Positions 29,061 through 38,784 of a DNA stretch of 64,000 nucleotides are shown piece after piece (the stretch's first letter is position 1; each line of letters starts with the position of its first letter). The notes under the pieces were generated by a model. It saw only the letters and a program-made list of their open reading frames with translations, searched no databases and was not told the DNA's origin. The translations under genes were made by a program, and so were the position numbers. The stretch spans positions 186,001 to 250,000 of the forward strand of contig NZ_LANX01000001.1 of assembly GCF_000964795.1 (NCBI RefSeq), written 5' to 3'. Origin of the DNA: Candidatus Neoehrlichia procyonis str. RAC413. GTDB taxonomy: Bacteria; Pseudomonadota; Alphaproteobacteria; Rickettsiales; Anaplasmataceae.

Positions 29061-29478
29061 AGGTTTTGCCTTTACTGAGGTATTTTAATTTATTTGTCTG
29101 TTTTGCAGCTTCATAAAGATCATTTTTTGAGAAAAAATTTTCTATATTCTGTATACACGCAAGTATTTCATTGTGAAGATTTGTACTTGATTCTTGAACT
29201 TGAAATACTTCTTTTATAATACATTGATCATCATAGCTACTTAACTTTATATTTTTGAGTTGTAGTATATATTCTGCTCTACTTAATGGGGACTTGAGTA
29301 CTTGGTAAGCCTTGTTTATTTTTGAAATGTATTCTAAAGCTAATTTTTTATCACTTTGTGAGCTGAAACAATCAGGATGATAAGCTCTTTGTATAGTTAT
29401 ATAATTTTGCTCTAGGAGCTTTAAATCAATAGAAAAACATATGTTAAGTTGTAGTAATGAAAAATAGTTTTCAGACAT
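29047..29478 (-). CDS. hscB: Fe-S co-chaperone HscB (J-domain)
   Basis: 143 aa when started at the ATG 29478 (M-S-E-N-Y-F-S-L-L), which overlaps the iscA stop by 8 bases. The frame is open further upstream inside iscA, but that part has no family match. J-domain with Y-H-P-D-C-F carrying the H-P-D motif that stimulates the HscA ATPase, then a C-terminal helical IscU-binding domain (from about residue 75). Weak conservation outside the J-domain. Confidence 0.88.
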   Translation of the reverse strand: MSENYFSLLQLNICFSIDLKLLEQNYITIQRAYHPDCFSSQSDKKLALEYISKINKAYQVLKSPLSRAEYILQLKNIKLSSYDDQCIIKEVFQVQESSTNLHNEILACIQNIENFFSKNDLYEAAKQTNKLKYLSKGKTYAAH

Positions 29479-29893
29479 AAAAACTTTCCCCACATCCACA
29501 TCGCCCTTTTTCATTTGGATTTTTAAATGTAAAACCTGATGATAACATATCTTCATAATAATCTATAACTGTGCCAGAAATAAACATCATTGCTTTTGGT
29601 TCAATTAGTATTACAAAACTAGTATTATTATATGTTTTTTCAATTTTTACCTCAAAAGGTCTAATGTCATAAGCATATTCGATATTATATTTAAATCCAA
29701 AGCAACCTTTTTGTTTTACTATAATTCTAATGCCAATACAATTATCTTGGTTTTCTTGTTTTTGTGTAATAAGGTTTTTAATTCTATTTAAAGCTTTATC
29801 TGTAACAGCAATAGGAATATTATTATTGCTTTCTTTATGGCCAGAAAACAGGTTGTTTTTTATATTATTTGTTATAAGATTTTCTTTGCTCAT
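29471..29893 (-). CDS. iscA: A-type Fe-S carrier IscA
   Basis: 140 aa HesB/IscA fold. The conserved Cys residues are in K-Q-K-G-C-F-G-F and in the terminal C-G-C-G-E-S-F motif. About 25 extra residues precede the usual start (I-P-I-A-V-T-D-K-A), so a downstream start cannot be excluded, although no ATG lies close to it. It carries or delivers clusters from IscU. Placed between iscU and hscB, 11 bases after iscU. Confidence 0.9.
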   Translation of the reverse strand: MSKENLITNNIKNNLFSGHKESNNNIPIAVTDKALNRIKNLITQKQENQDNCIGIRIIVKQKGCFGFKYNIEYAYDIRPFEVKIEKTYNNTSFVILIEPKAMMFISGTVIDYYEDMLSSGFTFKNPNEKGRCGCGESFYV

Positions 29894-29904
29894 AAGTTAT
29901 AACC

Positions 29905-30330
29905 TTAGCCAACATTGTCATTTTTATGATTATGCATATTAAGCTTTTTTTTTGCTTGCTTATGTTTATAATCATCAATTGCAGCTTTAACAGCATCTTC
30001 TGCAAGTAAAGAACAATGTATTTTAACTGGAGGTAAAGATAATTCTTTTGCTAAAACGGTATTTTTTAATTGTATTGCTTCATCAATAGTTTTCCCCTTT
30101 ATCCACTCTGTTGCTAATGAACTAGACGCAATTGCAGCTCCACAACCAAAAGTTTTAAATTTTGCGTCAGTAATTATACCATTATTATCAACTTTAATTT
30201 GTAATTTCATTACATCTCCACAACTTGGAGCTCCTACTAATCCTGTTCCAACATTATCATCTTCTTTTGAAAGTGCTCCAACATTTTTAGGGTTATTGTA
30301 ATGTTCCAGTACATTATTGCTATAGCTCAT
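29905..30330 (-). CDS. iscU: Fe-S scaffold protein IscU
   Basis: 141 aa. Cluster ligands Cys37, Cys63 and Cys106, the stabilising Asp39, and the HscA-recognition motif L-P-P-V-K at 99-103 are all present. It assembles a [2Fe-2S] cluster from IscS-derived sulfur. The C-terminus has a Lys/His/Asn-rich tail of about 15 residues beyond the usual end. Follows iscS by about 50 bases. Confidence 0.96.
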   Translation of the reverse strand: MSYSNNVLEHYNNPKNVGALSKEDDNVGTGLVGAPSCGDVMKLQIKVDNNGIITDAKFKTFGCGAAIASSSLATEWIKGKTIDEAIQLKNTVLAKELSLPPVKIHCSLLAEDAVKAAIDDYKHKQAKKKLNMHNHKNDNVG

Positions 30331-30382
30331 ATATTTGACTCCTTTATTTAAATATTTCTTGTATACATAAGTTTTGTATTAG

Positions 30383-31630
30383 TTAATGTGTCCATTTTAT
30401 AGTTTTAAGATCTATTCCTTCCTGTACCATTTCCCATAAAGGACTAATTTCACGTAATTTCTGTATGCTTTCTATAATAAGATTTGCAGCATATATTACT
30501 TCCTCCTCAGTAGTAAACCTTCCTATTCCAAATCTAATAGAAGAATGTTCTAGATCTTGATCTATATTTAGTGCACGTAACACATATGATGCTTCTAAAG
30601 ATGATGAGGTACATGCTGATCCTGAACTTACTGCTAAATTATTAATTGCCATTATGATAGACTCTCCTTCAACATATGGAAAACTGAGATTAAGGTTGCC
30701 AGGTATTCTTTGATCATAATCACCGTTTAACACAACATATGGTATATTATTTACAATTTTATTATACAAAATATCTCTTAATTTTTTTAATCTAATACTT
30801 TCCTCTTGCATTTCTTGTTGAGCAATTCTTGCTGCTTCACCTAACCCTACAGCAAGTGGAGTAGGTACAGTACCTGATCTCATACCACGTTCTTGACCTC
30901 CTCCGCTAATAATAGGTACTATACGCACTCTTGGTTGACGTTTCCGAATATAAAGAGCACCTATACCCATAGGACCATATATTTTATGCCCTGATATACT
31001 TAATAGATCTATGTTCATATCATTAACATCTATTGGTATTTTACCAAAAGCTTGTGCTGCATCGGTGTGAAAAAAGATACCATTTTGACGACATATTGCA
31101 CCTATTTCTTTAATGGGCTGAATAACCCCTATTTCATTATTCACCATCATTATTGATACTAAAATAGTTTTTTCATTGATAGTATCTTTTAGTACATTTA
31201 AATCTAAAATTCCGTTTTTTTGTACATCTAAATATGTTACTTGAAATCCTTCTGTCTCTAAATGACGACAAGAATCTAGTACACACTTATGTTCTGTTCT
31301 TGCTGTAATTATGTGATTCCCTTTATTTTTATAGAAATGAGCTATTCCTTTGATTGCTAAATTATTGGATTCTGTTGCTCCAGATGTAAATATTATTTCT
31401 TTAGCTTCTGCTTTAATGAGATCAGAGATTTGTGCTCTAGCGTTTTCTACTGCAGATTCAGCTTTCCATCCAAAACAGTGGCTTCGAGAATGAGGGTTAG
31501 AAAATTGTTTAAAATATGGTATCATTGCATCTATAACTCTGTTATCTGTTTTAGTAGTAGATTGATAATCAAAAAATATAGGAAAATTAATATTTTTTTT
31601 CTTTTGCTCTGTACTCATATTTTGCTCCAT
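30383..31630 (-). CDS. iscS: Cysteine desulfurase IscS
   Basis: 415 aa, PLP-dependent. The PLP Lys216 lies in S-G-H-K-I-Y-G-P and the active-site Cys340 in S-S-G-S-A-C-T-S-S, the long-loop group I arrangement. The first 14 residues are a Lys-rich extension before [11 protein letters not shown]. It converts cysteine to alanine and passes sulfur to IscU and tRNA-thiolation enzymes. The start is 3 bases after the stop of the upstream fusion gene, so translation is probably coupled. Confidence 0.96.
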   Translation of the reverse strand: MEQNMSTEQKKKNINFPIFFDYQSTTKTDNRVIDAMIPYFKQFSNPHSRSHCFGWKAESAVENARAQISDLIKAEAKEIIFTSGATESNNLAIKGIAHFYKNKGNHIITARTEHKCVLDSCRHLETEGFQVTYLDVQKNGILDLNVLKDTINEKTILVSIMMVNNEIGVIQPIKEIGAICRQNGIFFHTDAAQAFGKIPIDVNDMNIDLLSISGHKIYGPMGIGALYIRKRQPRVRIVPIISGGGQERGMRSGTVPTPLAVGLGEAARIAQQEMQEESIRLKKLRDILYNKIVNNIPYVVLNGDYDQRIPGNLNLSFPYVEGESIIMAINNLAVSSGSACTSSSLEASYVLRALNIDQDLEHSSIRFGIGRFTTEEEVIYAANLIIESIQKLREISPLWEMVQEGIDLKTIKWTH

Positions 31631-31633
31631 TAT

Positions 31634-33205
31634 TTATACTACAGTAGCTAATGAACTTTTATTTAACATTTGAGAATGCAGATAAATTTTATACCAGCAA
31701 TCCACAATTTTTTTTATATGTTTATCTTCTATTTCAAATCCTAAGCTAATCCTTATAGCATTCTTTGAAAGTTGTTCATTAACATTCATTGCAGATAAAA
31801 CATGTGAAGTATCAACTTTACCAGAAGAACAAGCCGAACCTATACCTACAGCAATATTATTTTGATCAAACTTCATTAATTGAACTTCACTACTAACACC
31901 TGGCATTGCTATGCAAGTAGTGTTAGGTAATCTATCAACGTTTTTACCAAATATCTTACATGAAGGTACAAGCTTCATTATATCACATTCAAGCTTATTA
32001 CGTAAATTTTTTATATAGTTCATTTTTTGTACATAATCATCAATATTATTTAATGATAGTAGTAAGGAATATATGGATGCTACATTTTCAGTACCTGCGC
32101 GTAAACCTCTTTCTTGAGAGCCACCTAATATTGTAGGATAAATACTAACTGAATTATTATATAATAATACTCCTGCTCCTGATAATCCTCCAATTTTATG
32201 TGATGAAATGGTTAGTAAATCGACTCCCAATTCTGATACATCTATTTGTATTTTTCCACATGCTTGTATAGCATCTGTATGAACAATTGCTCCAAATTCA
32301 TGAGATATTTTGACAATCTCTTTAACTGGTTGAATTACACCAGTTTCATTATTTGCAAGCATTACTGAGACTAATATTTTTTCATTTTTAAATTTTTGTA
32401 AAATATTAACTAGCTCACTTAAAGATACTATACCATCTTGATTTACAGGAATTATTATAGGAGAAATAGCACTGTTCATGACTGATAGATGTTCAGTTGC
32501 AGAAATTATATGGCGATAATTTCGTGTACTACTAAATACTAGATTATTTGCTTCTGTACCAGAGGATGTAAAAACTACATGATGTTTTTGAGCATTTAGT
32601 TTTTTAGATATTATTTCTCTAGTGTCCTCAATAATTTTTCTTGTTTTTTGCCCTAAGTGATGCATAGATGAAGGATTATATATATTATCAAATAATAACA
32701 TATTACTTAATTGTTGCTTGATAATTGGATTTATCGAAGAAGTTGCATTATAATCAGCATAAATATAGTTATGATTATTGGCATTGAATTTAAAGTTGTT
32801 GGAAAGTATATCTTTTATAGAAATATTGCTTAAGTAATTTCTGATACAATATTCTATGTTACTCCAAAGGTTATGAGTATTACATTGTTGTGAATGGTTT
32901 GCTAAGCAACTTTTTGATGATGCATCGCCTTCGCATCTTGTGATTTTTATTTTTTCTCCTATTGCTTCTAATATTAAATTGATTGTTATTAAATTTGGTG
33001 CGATATTTAAACTATATTTACCTCCTGGGCCTTTAGTTGCACGTATTAGCCCTGTTTTTTTTAGCTTTACTATTATTTGTTCGAGATACCCTTTGGATAA
33101 AGATTGATTTTGTATAATGGTGGATGTTTTATGTTTAATTGTATCAGCATGTGCTAAATTTACGATAAACATTACAGCGTAACGAAGCCTAGTTGCCATT
33201 AACAT
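31634..33205 (-). CDS. Rrf2/IscR regulator fused to a second cysteine desulfurase
   Basis: 523 aa, two domains in one frame. Residues 1-135 are an Rrf2-type winged helix (A-T-R-L-R-Y-A-V-M start, K-K-T-G-L-I-R-A-T-K-G-P-G-G wing) with Cys91, Cys100, Cys108 and His111 placed like the Cys3-His cluster ligands of IscR. From about 147 a class V aminotransferase begins (Y-I-Y-A-D-Y-N-A-T-S) with PLP Lys337 in S-S-H-K and Cys459 in G-S-A-C-S-S-G. Likely role: cluster-sensing repressor of this operon that carries its own sulfur-donor domain. M3 (M-A-T-R) is an alternative start. Both catalytic residues are intact, so the second domain is probably active. Confidence 0.85.
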   Translation of the reverse strand: MLMATRLRYAVMFIVNLAHADTIKHKTSTIIQNQSLSKGYLEQIIVKLKKTGLIRATKGPGGKYSLNIAPNLITINLILEAIGEKIKITRCEGDASSKSCLANHSQQCNTHNLWSNIEYCIRNYLSNISIKDILSNNFKFNANNHNYIYADYNATSSINPIIKQQLSNMLLFDNIYNPSSMHHLGQKTRKIIEDTREIISKKLNAQKHHVVFTSSGTEANNLVFSSTRNYRHIISATEHLSVMNSAISPIIIPVNQDGIVSLSELVNILQKFKNEKILVSVMLANNETGVIQPVKEIVKISHEFGAIVHTDAIQACGKIQIDVSELGVDLLTISSHKIGGLSGAGVLLYNNSVSIYPTILGGSQERGLRAGTENVASIYSLLLSLNNIDDYVQKMNYIKNLRNKLECDIMKLVPSCKIFGKNVDRLPNTTCIAMPGVSSEVQLMKFDQNNIAVGIGSACSSGKVDTSHVLSAMNVNEQLSKNAIRISLGFEIEDKHIKKIVDCWYKIYLHSQMLNKSSLATVV

Positions 33206-33293
33206 GCTGAACCTTTATGTATAACTGACTAATTTTTGATTAGGGCATTAAAAAAAATATCTTTATTAAGTTAAGTTTTTTAATTACTCTGGA

Positions 33294-33324
33294 ATTATAT
33301 GTATCATAATATACCTTATGTCAA
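33294..33324 (-). promoter_or_regulatory. Candidate promoter of the isc operon
   Basis: Minus strand TTGACA (33324-33319) and TATAAT (33299-33294), 19 bases apart, slightly wide. An imperfect dyad, ACCT...AGGT, covers the -35 (33313-33330), a reasonable spot for autorepression by the Rrf2 domain. About 90 bases before the ATG. Confidence 0.45.
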
Positions 33325-33346
33325 GTAGGTTTTTTTATAATTAATT

Positions 33347-34081
33347 ATGGAGCATTGGTCAATGCGTGAGGTTTTTTTAAATGGATCAGCTGGTAAAATT
33401 GAGGGGAAATATTATCACAACAAGGATATAAAAGCTCCTCTTGTACTTATTCTTCATCCTCATCCACAATATGGAGGGAGTATGGATAATAAAATTGTAT
33501 ATAATTTGTATAATATTTTTATAAATAATGGGTTTTCTGCATTGAGGATTAATTTTCGTGGTGTAGGAAAATCTGCGGGTAGCTTTGATAAAGGAGTGGG
33601 GGAATTAAATGATGGTGCAACAGCAGCGGATTGGTTACAAAATAATAATCCTTCAGTAGTTCCTTTTTGGGTAGCAGGTGTCTCATTTGGTGCTTGGATT
33701 GCCATGCAGTTAGTTATGAGAAGGCCAGAAATTGAGGGATTTGTTGCAATTTCTCCTCCAGTAAATAAGTATGATTTTTCATTTTTATCTCCTTGCCCCA
33801 TACCTGGGTTAATAGTGCAGGGTGATAATGATAGTATATCAGATGAAAGTGTAGTTTCTCAATTAGCTTCTAAGTTAAAAAGTTCTATTAGAAGTGAGTA
33901 TATGCAATATTCTGTTATAGAAAAGGCAGATCACTTTTTTCGTGACCATATAGATACCTTTAATCAAGTTGTGGATTCATATATGAAGTCTAGGCTTTTA
34001 TTTGAGAGTAGTCAGTCTAATAGTGTTACTAATAAAAAAATAAAGCATCGTATAATAATGCAAGATGAGCCTGTATCATAA
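33347..34081 (+). CDS. Alpha/beta hydrolase, dienelactone-hydrolase-like
   Basis: 244 aa, cytosolic. Fold markers: L-I-L-H-P-H-P-Q-Y-G-G-S-M-D near 34-47, R-I-N-F-R-G-V-G-K-S near 67-76, nucleophile elbow G-V-S-F-G-A with Ser113, then Asp in V-Q-G-D-N-D and His in K-A-D-H-F-F completing a triad. The substrate is unknown; relatives are annotated only as alpha/beta hydrolases. M6 (M-R-E-V-F) is an equally good start. Divergent from the isc operon. Confidence 0.75.
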   Translation: MEHWSMREVFLNGSAGKIEGKYYHNKDIKAPLVLILHPHPQYGGSMDNKIVYNLYNIFINNGFSALRINFRGVGKSAGSFDKGVGELNDGATAADWLQNNNPSVVPFWVAGVSFGAWIAMQLVMRRPEIEGFVAISPPVNKYDFSFLSPCPIPGLIVQGDNDSISDESVVSQLASKLKSSIRSEYMQYSVIEKADHFFRDHIDTFNQVVDSYMKSRLLFESSQSNSVTNKKIKHRIIMQDEPVS

Positions 34082-34718
34082 ATGTATATGTTGATTTATG
34101 ACTTTAAGTATCATGTTGTATAGTTTTAATTATTGTAAAATATATAAACAGTTATGACAGGTAATTAATGTACAATGTAGAACATTTCTAGATATAAGTT
34201 TGAGATTTAGCTTTTTTCCATAGTTTTATATGTGTTAGGCTTGTTATTTTATTGGAAGTGGGGAATAGTGATAGCTATGAGAAGATTTTTTATGTGTTAT
34301 TAATATTGATTTATGTGTTTGTTTTTTTAAATTAATTTTTTACATACTTTGTTACTAGAAAGGTATTTATGAATTGTAATGCTAAATTACTATTAGATGT
34401 GATTATTATGATTAAGCATATATAATTTTTAATTTAGAAGCTAATAATGGGTATTTTGAGTTATAAAGAACGTGATGATGCTTTTTATATGGCTATTTTG
34501 ATTGTTTTGAAAAATATAGTGTAAAATATTATTGGAAAGTTTTTTACTTAGATAAATCGTAATTGATAGGTTAGTATATTTGCATGATAATGTTTTTGTA
34601 ATTTAATTATTGTAGTTATATTTTTAATGTGCTTATTTTGTAGTTTTTGTTATTAAGAAATTGATAAAAAGTTTTTTGTGCTATATAAGATTACAATTAA
34701 AATAGTTTGAATTAAAAT
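34082..34718. other. Spacer between hydrolase and lysS
   Basis: 637 bp AT-rich. The only open stretch is a 25-codon ORF at 34447-34524 with no ribosome-binding site, which I do not regard as a gene. Confidence 0.5.
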
Positions 34719-36254
34719 ATGCGGTATAATTCATGGCCATTTAAGGAAGCAGAAAAAATTTTACAAAAGTGTCATAACAAAAAAGAGATAATTTTTGAAA
34801 CAGGATATGGTCCTTCAGGATTACCTCATATTGGCACTTTTAGTGAAGTGTTAAGAACAACGTTTATCATGAATGCGTTACAGGAAATATCACCAAAAAA
34901 TGTTAACATAAAATTGATAGTTGTTTCAGATGATATGGATGGATTAAGAAAAATTCCTGATAATGTTCCAAATAAAGAAATGTTAGTAGAGCATTTAAAT
35001 AAGCCACTTACTGTTGTTCCAGATCCGTTTGGATTATACGAAAGTTATGGACATTATATGAATGCCTTATTATGTAAGTTTCTTGATTTTTTTAATTTTG
35101 AATATGAGTTTAGAAGTGCAACTGAGTCTTATAAATCTGGTATTTATGATGAAAAGTTGTTATTGTTATTAAAATATTATGATAAAGTAATGGATGTAAT
35201 GCTTCCTACTTTAGGAGATGAAAGAAAAAAAACATATAGTCCTTTTTTACCTATATGTCCTAAAACATTTAAGGTATTACAAGTTCCTGTAATAAGGGTT
35301 GATACTAAGTTAGGAACTATTTCTTATAAAGATCCAGAAGATGGTATAATAGAAGTTCTTGTAACAGGAGGAAATTGTAAACTACAATGGAAACCAGATT
35401 GGGGTATGCGTTGGGCTGCATTTAATGTTGATTATGAAACTCATGGTAAAGATCTTACACCTTCTGCAGAATTATCTAGTAAAATATGCAAAATATTGGG
35501 GAATGAACCTCCAATATTATTTTGTTATGAATTATTTCTTGATAAAGATGGAAAGAAGATATCAAAGTCAAAGGGAAATGGAATATCAATAGAAGATTGG
35601 TTACTTTATGCTCCTCGTGAGAGTTTAGCTTTATACCTTTTTCAAAATCCAAAAAGAGCTAAACGTTTATATTTTGATGTTATTCCAAAATCTGTGGATG
35701 ATTATTTAGGGTTAGTAAAAGATTATAATCAAGACCGAAATTATGATAACCCAGTGTGGCATATACATAATGGTAAAGTTCCTGAATTAGATATGTTGGG
35801 GTTAAATTTTTCCTTGTTATTAAATTTAGCATCTGCTTGTAATGCTGAGAATAGTGATATACTTTGGGGATTTATAAATAATTATAAAAGTGATATTTTT
35901 CCAGGGGAAAGAGAATTTTTAGATAAGCTGGTAGTTTTTGCTGTTAAATATTATCATAATTTTGTAAAGCTTTATAAAGTATATAGGATTCCGACTGATG
36001 ATGAAAAAATAATGCTTAATGATTTGATTAGTACATTACTCCTATTAAAAAATGATGATTCTTTTAGTAGTATACAAAATCAGATTTTTCTTTTAGGAAA
36101 GAAATATTATAATAATGACCTAAAACAGTGGTTTAAAATGTTGTATGAAGTTTTACTTGGACAAAGTCAAGGACCAAAATTAGGGTCCTTTATTAAATTG
36201 TATGGAATAGAAAATACTATAGCATTAATAGAAAAAATTATAGAGAAGCATTAA
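34719..36254 (+). CDS. lysS: Lysyl-tRNA synthetase, class I
   Basis: 511 aa. It carries class I signatures, G-P-S-G-L-P-H-I-G at 31-39 (HIGH) and K-I-S-K-S at about 280-284 (KMSKS), and the D-D-M-D-G-L-R-K-I-P segment typical of class I LysRS. Class I LysRS is the archaeal-type enzyme found in a few bacteria, including Rickettsiales and other alphaproteobacteria, in place of the class II enzyme. It charges tRNA-Lys in the cytosol. Confidence 0.94.
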   Translation: MRYNSWPFKEAEKILQKCHNKKEIIFETGYGPSGLPHIGTFSEVLRTTFIMNALQEISPKNVNIKLIVVSDDMDGLRKIPDNVPNKEMLVEHLNKPLTVVPDPFGLYESYGHYMNALLCKFLDFFNFEYEFRSATESYKSGIYDEKLLLLLKYYDKVMDVMLPTLGDERKKTYSPFLPICPKTFKVLQVPVIRVDTKLGTISYKDPEDGIIEVLVTGGNCKLQWKPDWGMRWAAFNVDYETHGKDLTPSAELSSKICKILGNEPPILFCYELFLDKDGKKISKSKGNGISIEDWLLYAPRESLALYLFQNPKRAKRLYFDVIPKSVDDYLGLVKDYNQDRNYDNPVWHIHNGKVPELDMLGLNFSLLLNLASACNAENSDILWGFINNYKSDIFPGEREFLDKLVVFAVKYYHNFVKLYKVYRIPTDDEKIMLNDLISTLLLLKNDDSFSSIQNQIFLLGKKYYNNDLKQWFKMLYEVLLGQSQGPKLGSFIKLYGIENTIALIEKIIEKH

Positions 36255-36263
36255 TGGTAGTGA

Positions 36264-36291
36264 TTGACATATTAACAAGGTGTGATAATAT
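36264..36291 (+). promoter_or_regulatory. Candidate promoter of bamE
   Basis: TTGACA (36264-36269), 16 bases, TAATAT (36286-36291); TATACT at 36289 is an alternative -10. It lies in the short gap after lysS, 27 bases before the bamE ATG. Confidence 0.45.
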
Positions 36292-36317
36292 ACTGTTTAC
36301 CGTTATAGTGGATTACT

Positions 36318-36719
36318 ATGTTATTTAGGGTTTTTGTTATATTCTGTGTTATAATGTTTAGTGGATGTAATTCATATACATTTTATCATGGTTATCCATC
36401 ATCTAGTGTTATCTTATGGAAAAATATTAAAGTTGGCGACTCTTCTGACACAATTATAAGAATTCTAGGTAATCCAATTCTTAAAGAAGGAAATACGTGG
36501 TTTTATGTTTCTTATAAAATATATACTAACAATACTTTTGCAAAAAGGCAATATAGTTCTGATTTGTTAAAATTAACCTTTGATAATAACAAAGTTTTAA
36601 AATTGGAAGAAATAAAGATAAGCAAGAGAAAGTTATATGAAATATATAAAAAAAGTAGCTTAGTGGGTGGCATTAATGATAGCTTTTTAAGACGTATGCA
36701 ATTAAAGTTACATAATTGA
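36318..36719 (+). CDS. bamE: Outer-membrane assembly lipoprotein BamE (SmpA/OmlA)
   Basis: 133 aa. Lipoprotein signal peptide with lipobox M-F-S-G-C (Cys17). The SmpA/OmlA domain follows: the I-K-V-G-D-S-S-D-T-I-I-R-I-L-G-N-P helix and turn, then W-F-Y-V and a strand pair. Part of the BAM complex that inserts outer-membrane beta-barrels, relevant to the major surface porins of this group. Confidence 0.85.
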   Translation: MLFRVFVIFCVIMFSGCNSYTFYHGYPSSSVILWKNIKVGDSSDTIIRILGNPILKEGNTWFYVSYKIYTNNTFAKRQYSSDLLKLTFDNNKVLKLEEIKISKRKLYEIYKKSSLVGGINDSFLRRMQLKLHN

Positions 36720-36995
36720 TAATTTAAATTCATGTACTGTAGTTTTTGTATATAAAATATGGGAAGACAGTAATATATTTATGTTGTGTATAAATAATGA
36801 TATTTTACAGATTAAGCATAGAATTATATCTTAGTTTTTTATTATTATTGAAAAGTTGCAAGTTTAATACATGTTTATTAATTTTTTTGTTTGGACAAAG
36901 GTATAAGCAGTAATTGTTGTAAGATATATAGCGTCATATAATTTTAAAGGTTAGTTTAAGAATTAATTATTTTATCAATCTTAATTACTAGTAAG

Positions 36996-37733
36996 TTAAT
37001 AATCTATTTTTATTAAGTACAGCCCATATGGTGGTGCAGTTTCTCCAGCAGCAGCTCTATTCTTTTTGTTTAATATATCTAACATATGTGCTGGTAAAAA
37101 TAGTTCTTTTCCGCAACTAACTAATGTTCCAGTAATAATACGTACCTGTTTATATAGAAAAGATAATGCGGATATATATATATATATATATTGATTATTT
37201 TTAGTAACAATAATGTTATCTATAGTTTTGATTGGTGATTTTGATTGGCAGGTTTTTGATCTAAAGCTAGATAAATTATTTTTTCCTATTATATAAGAAG
37301 CAGCTTGTACCATATTGTCAACATTTAACGGTTTAGGTATATGCCATGTTCTTTTATAATCTATTGCTACTGGAGAATACCTGTTAGTTATTTTGTATAG
37401 GTAATGTCTTTTTTTTGCAGAAAATCTAGCATGAAATTCATTACTTACTTTTTTGACAGATAATATAGATATTGCGTTAGGACGTAAGTGATAATTAATA
37501 GCATTTCTAATTACATAATCATCTAAGTGTGTTATTAAATCAAAATGTGCTACTTGTTCCAGTGCATGTACTCCAGCATCTGTTCTTCCTCCTGCGTATA
37601 CTGTAATACGCTGCTGTGAAAAACTAAAGATGGCATTTTCAATTGTTTCTTGTATAGAGTTATTAGTATATTTTTGACGCTGCCACCCAGAAAAGCCTGA
37701 TCCGTCATATTCTATAGTAATTTTATATCTCAT
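36996..37733 (-). CDS. truA: tRNA pseudouridine synthase A
   Basis: 245 aa. The catalytic Asp52 is in G-G-R-T-D-A-G-V-H-A; E-Y-D-G-S-G-F-S-G-W-Q is near residue 8 and F-L-Y-K-Q-V-R near the C-terminus. It makes pseudouridine at positions 38-40 of tRNA anticodon stems. One base separates it from pyrB upstream, so they form an operon. Codons for Y-I-Y-I-Y-I lie in an (AT)10 dinucleotide run. Confidence 0.94.
   Translation of the reverse strand: MRYKITIEYDGSGFSGWQRQKYTNNSIQETIENAIFSFSQQRITVYAGGRTDAGVHALEQVAHFDLITHLDDYVIRNAINYHLRPNAISILSVKKVSNEFHARFSAKKRHYLYKITNRYSPVAIDYKRTWHIPKPLNVDNMVQAASYIIGKNNLSSFRSKTCQSKSPIKTIDNIIVTKNNQYIYIYISALSFLYKQVRIITGTLVSCGKELFLPAHMLDILNKKNRAAAGETAPPYGLYLIKIDY
37172..37191. 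repeat. (AT)10 dinucleotide run inside truA
   Basis: Ten AT units within the coding sequence, just before the conserved F-L-Y-K-Q-V-R segment. A change of one unit would shift the frame and remove the C-terminal third of the enzyme. Confidence 0.85.
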
Positions 37734-37734
37734 A

Positions 37735-38634
37735 TTAGTAATTTAGCAAATAATGTAAAATTGCTTTTCTTACAGCTACACCCATTTTAACTTGTAGTAA
37801 AATTACTGAATGTTGCTCTGCAACATGATGGGAAATTTCAATTCCCTTATTTATTGGTCCTGGATGCATAATAATGGAATTAGGTTTTGTATACATGAGC
37901 TTTTCTTCATTTAATGAATACAAGTGAGCGTACTCTTTAAATGATGAAATGGTACTAGTTGTAATACGTTCTTTTTGTATTCTTAACAACATTATTACGT
38001 CTGCATTTTGAATACCTTCTATTAGATTGTGTGTTGTATGTGAGGCACCTTGTAATTTACATATCATATTTGGTGGCCCTACTAATGTAATATTAGTGTT
38101 AAATTGAGATAATAATTTAATATTTGATCTTGCAACCCTACTATGTAATATATCTCCACATATTGATATATTTAAGTTTTGTAAATTGCCTTTTATGTAT
38201 CGTATTGTACAGTAATCTATTAAAGCTTGTGTAGGGTGTTCATGATTTCCGTCTCCGGCATTTATTATGCAACAGTTTTTTACTATTTTTGCAATTGTAT
38301 GTATAAAAGTGCTGTATTGAGATCGTATAATGATTAGATCAGGGTTCATTGCTTGTAGTGTTAATATGGTATCAATTATACTTTCACCCTTACTCATGGA
38401 AGAAGTTGCGACATTTATTGTAATTGTAGTAGCTCCTAATGATTTTTCTGCGATTTCAAAAGATGACAATGTTCTAGTAGAGTGCTCAAAAAATAAATTA
38501 ATAATAATTTTATTTTGTAGTATATTATTATTGATGTTAGTGCTATTTAAATATTGCATAGATAGGTTGAATATTATGTCAATATCATTGATTGTTAAGT
38601 TAGATATTTGTAGTAAATGTGAGATTTTTTTCAT
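37735..38634 (-). CDS. pyrB: Aspartate carbamoyltransferase catalytic chain
   Basis: 299 aa. Carbamoyl-phosphate binding motif F-E-H-S-T-R-T at 49-55, H-P-T-Q-A-L-I-D near the middle, and H-P-G-P-I-N-K-G-I-E near the C-terminus. It makes carbamoyl aspartate in de novo pyrimidine synthesis, a pathway retained by this family. No regulatory chain (pyrI) nearby. First gene of a two-gene operon with truA. Confidence 0.95.
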   Translation of the reverse strand: MKKISHLLQISNLTINDIDIIFNLSMQYLNSTNINNNILQNKIIINLFFEHSTRTLSSFEIAEKSLGATTITINVATSSMSKGESIIDTILTLQAMNPDLIIIRSQYSTFIHTIAKIVKNCCIINAGDGNHEHPTQALIDYCTIRYIKGNLQNLNISICGDILHSRVARSNIKLLSQFNTNITLVGPPNMICKLQGASHTTHNLIEGIQNADVIMLLRIQKERITTSTISSFKEYAHLYSLNEEKLMYTKPNSIIMHPGPINKGIEISHHVAEQHSVILLQVKMGVAVRKAILHYLLNY

Positions 38635-38784
38635 TTAAAAAATATTAGTAACTTATTTTTTTACCTAATATAGCTTATTTTTTATCAATTATCATTTGGT
38701 TTTTATAAAATGTTATAAATTTGTTGTAAGTATGTGAATATTTTGATAAATATTATTTTGTGATTCGGAATTAAGGTTAAGTAT

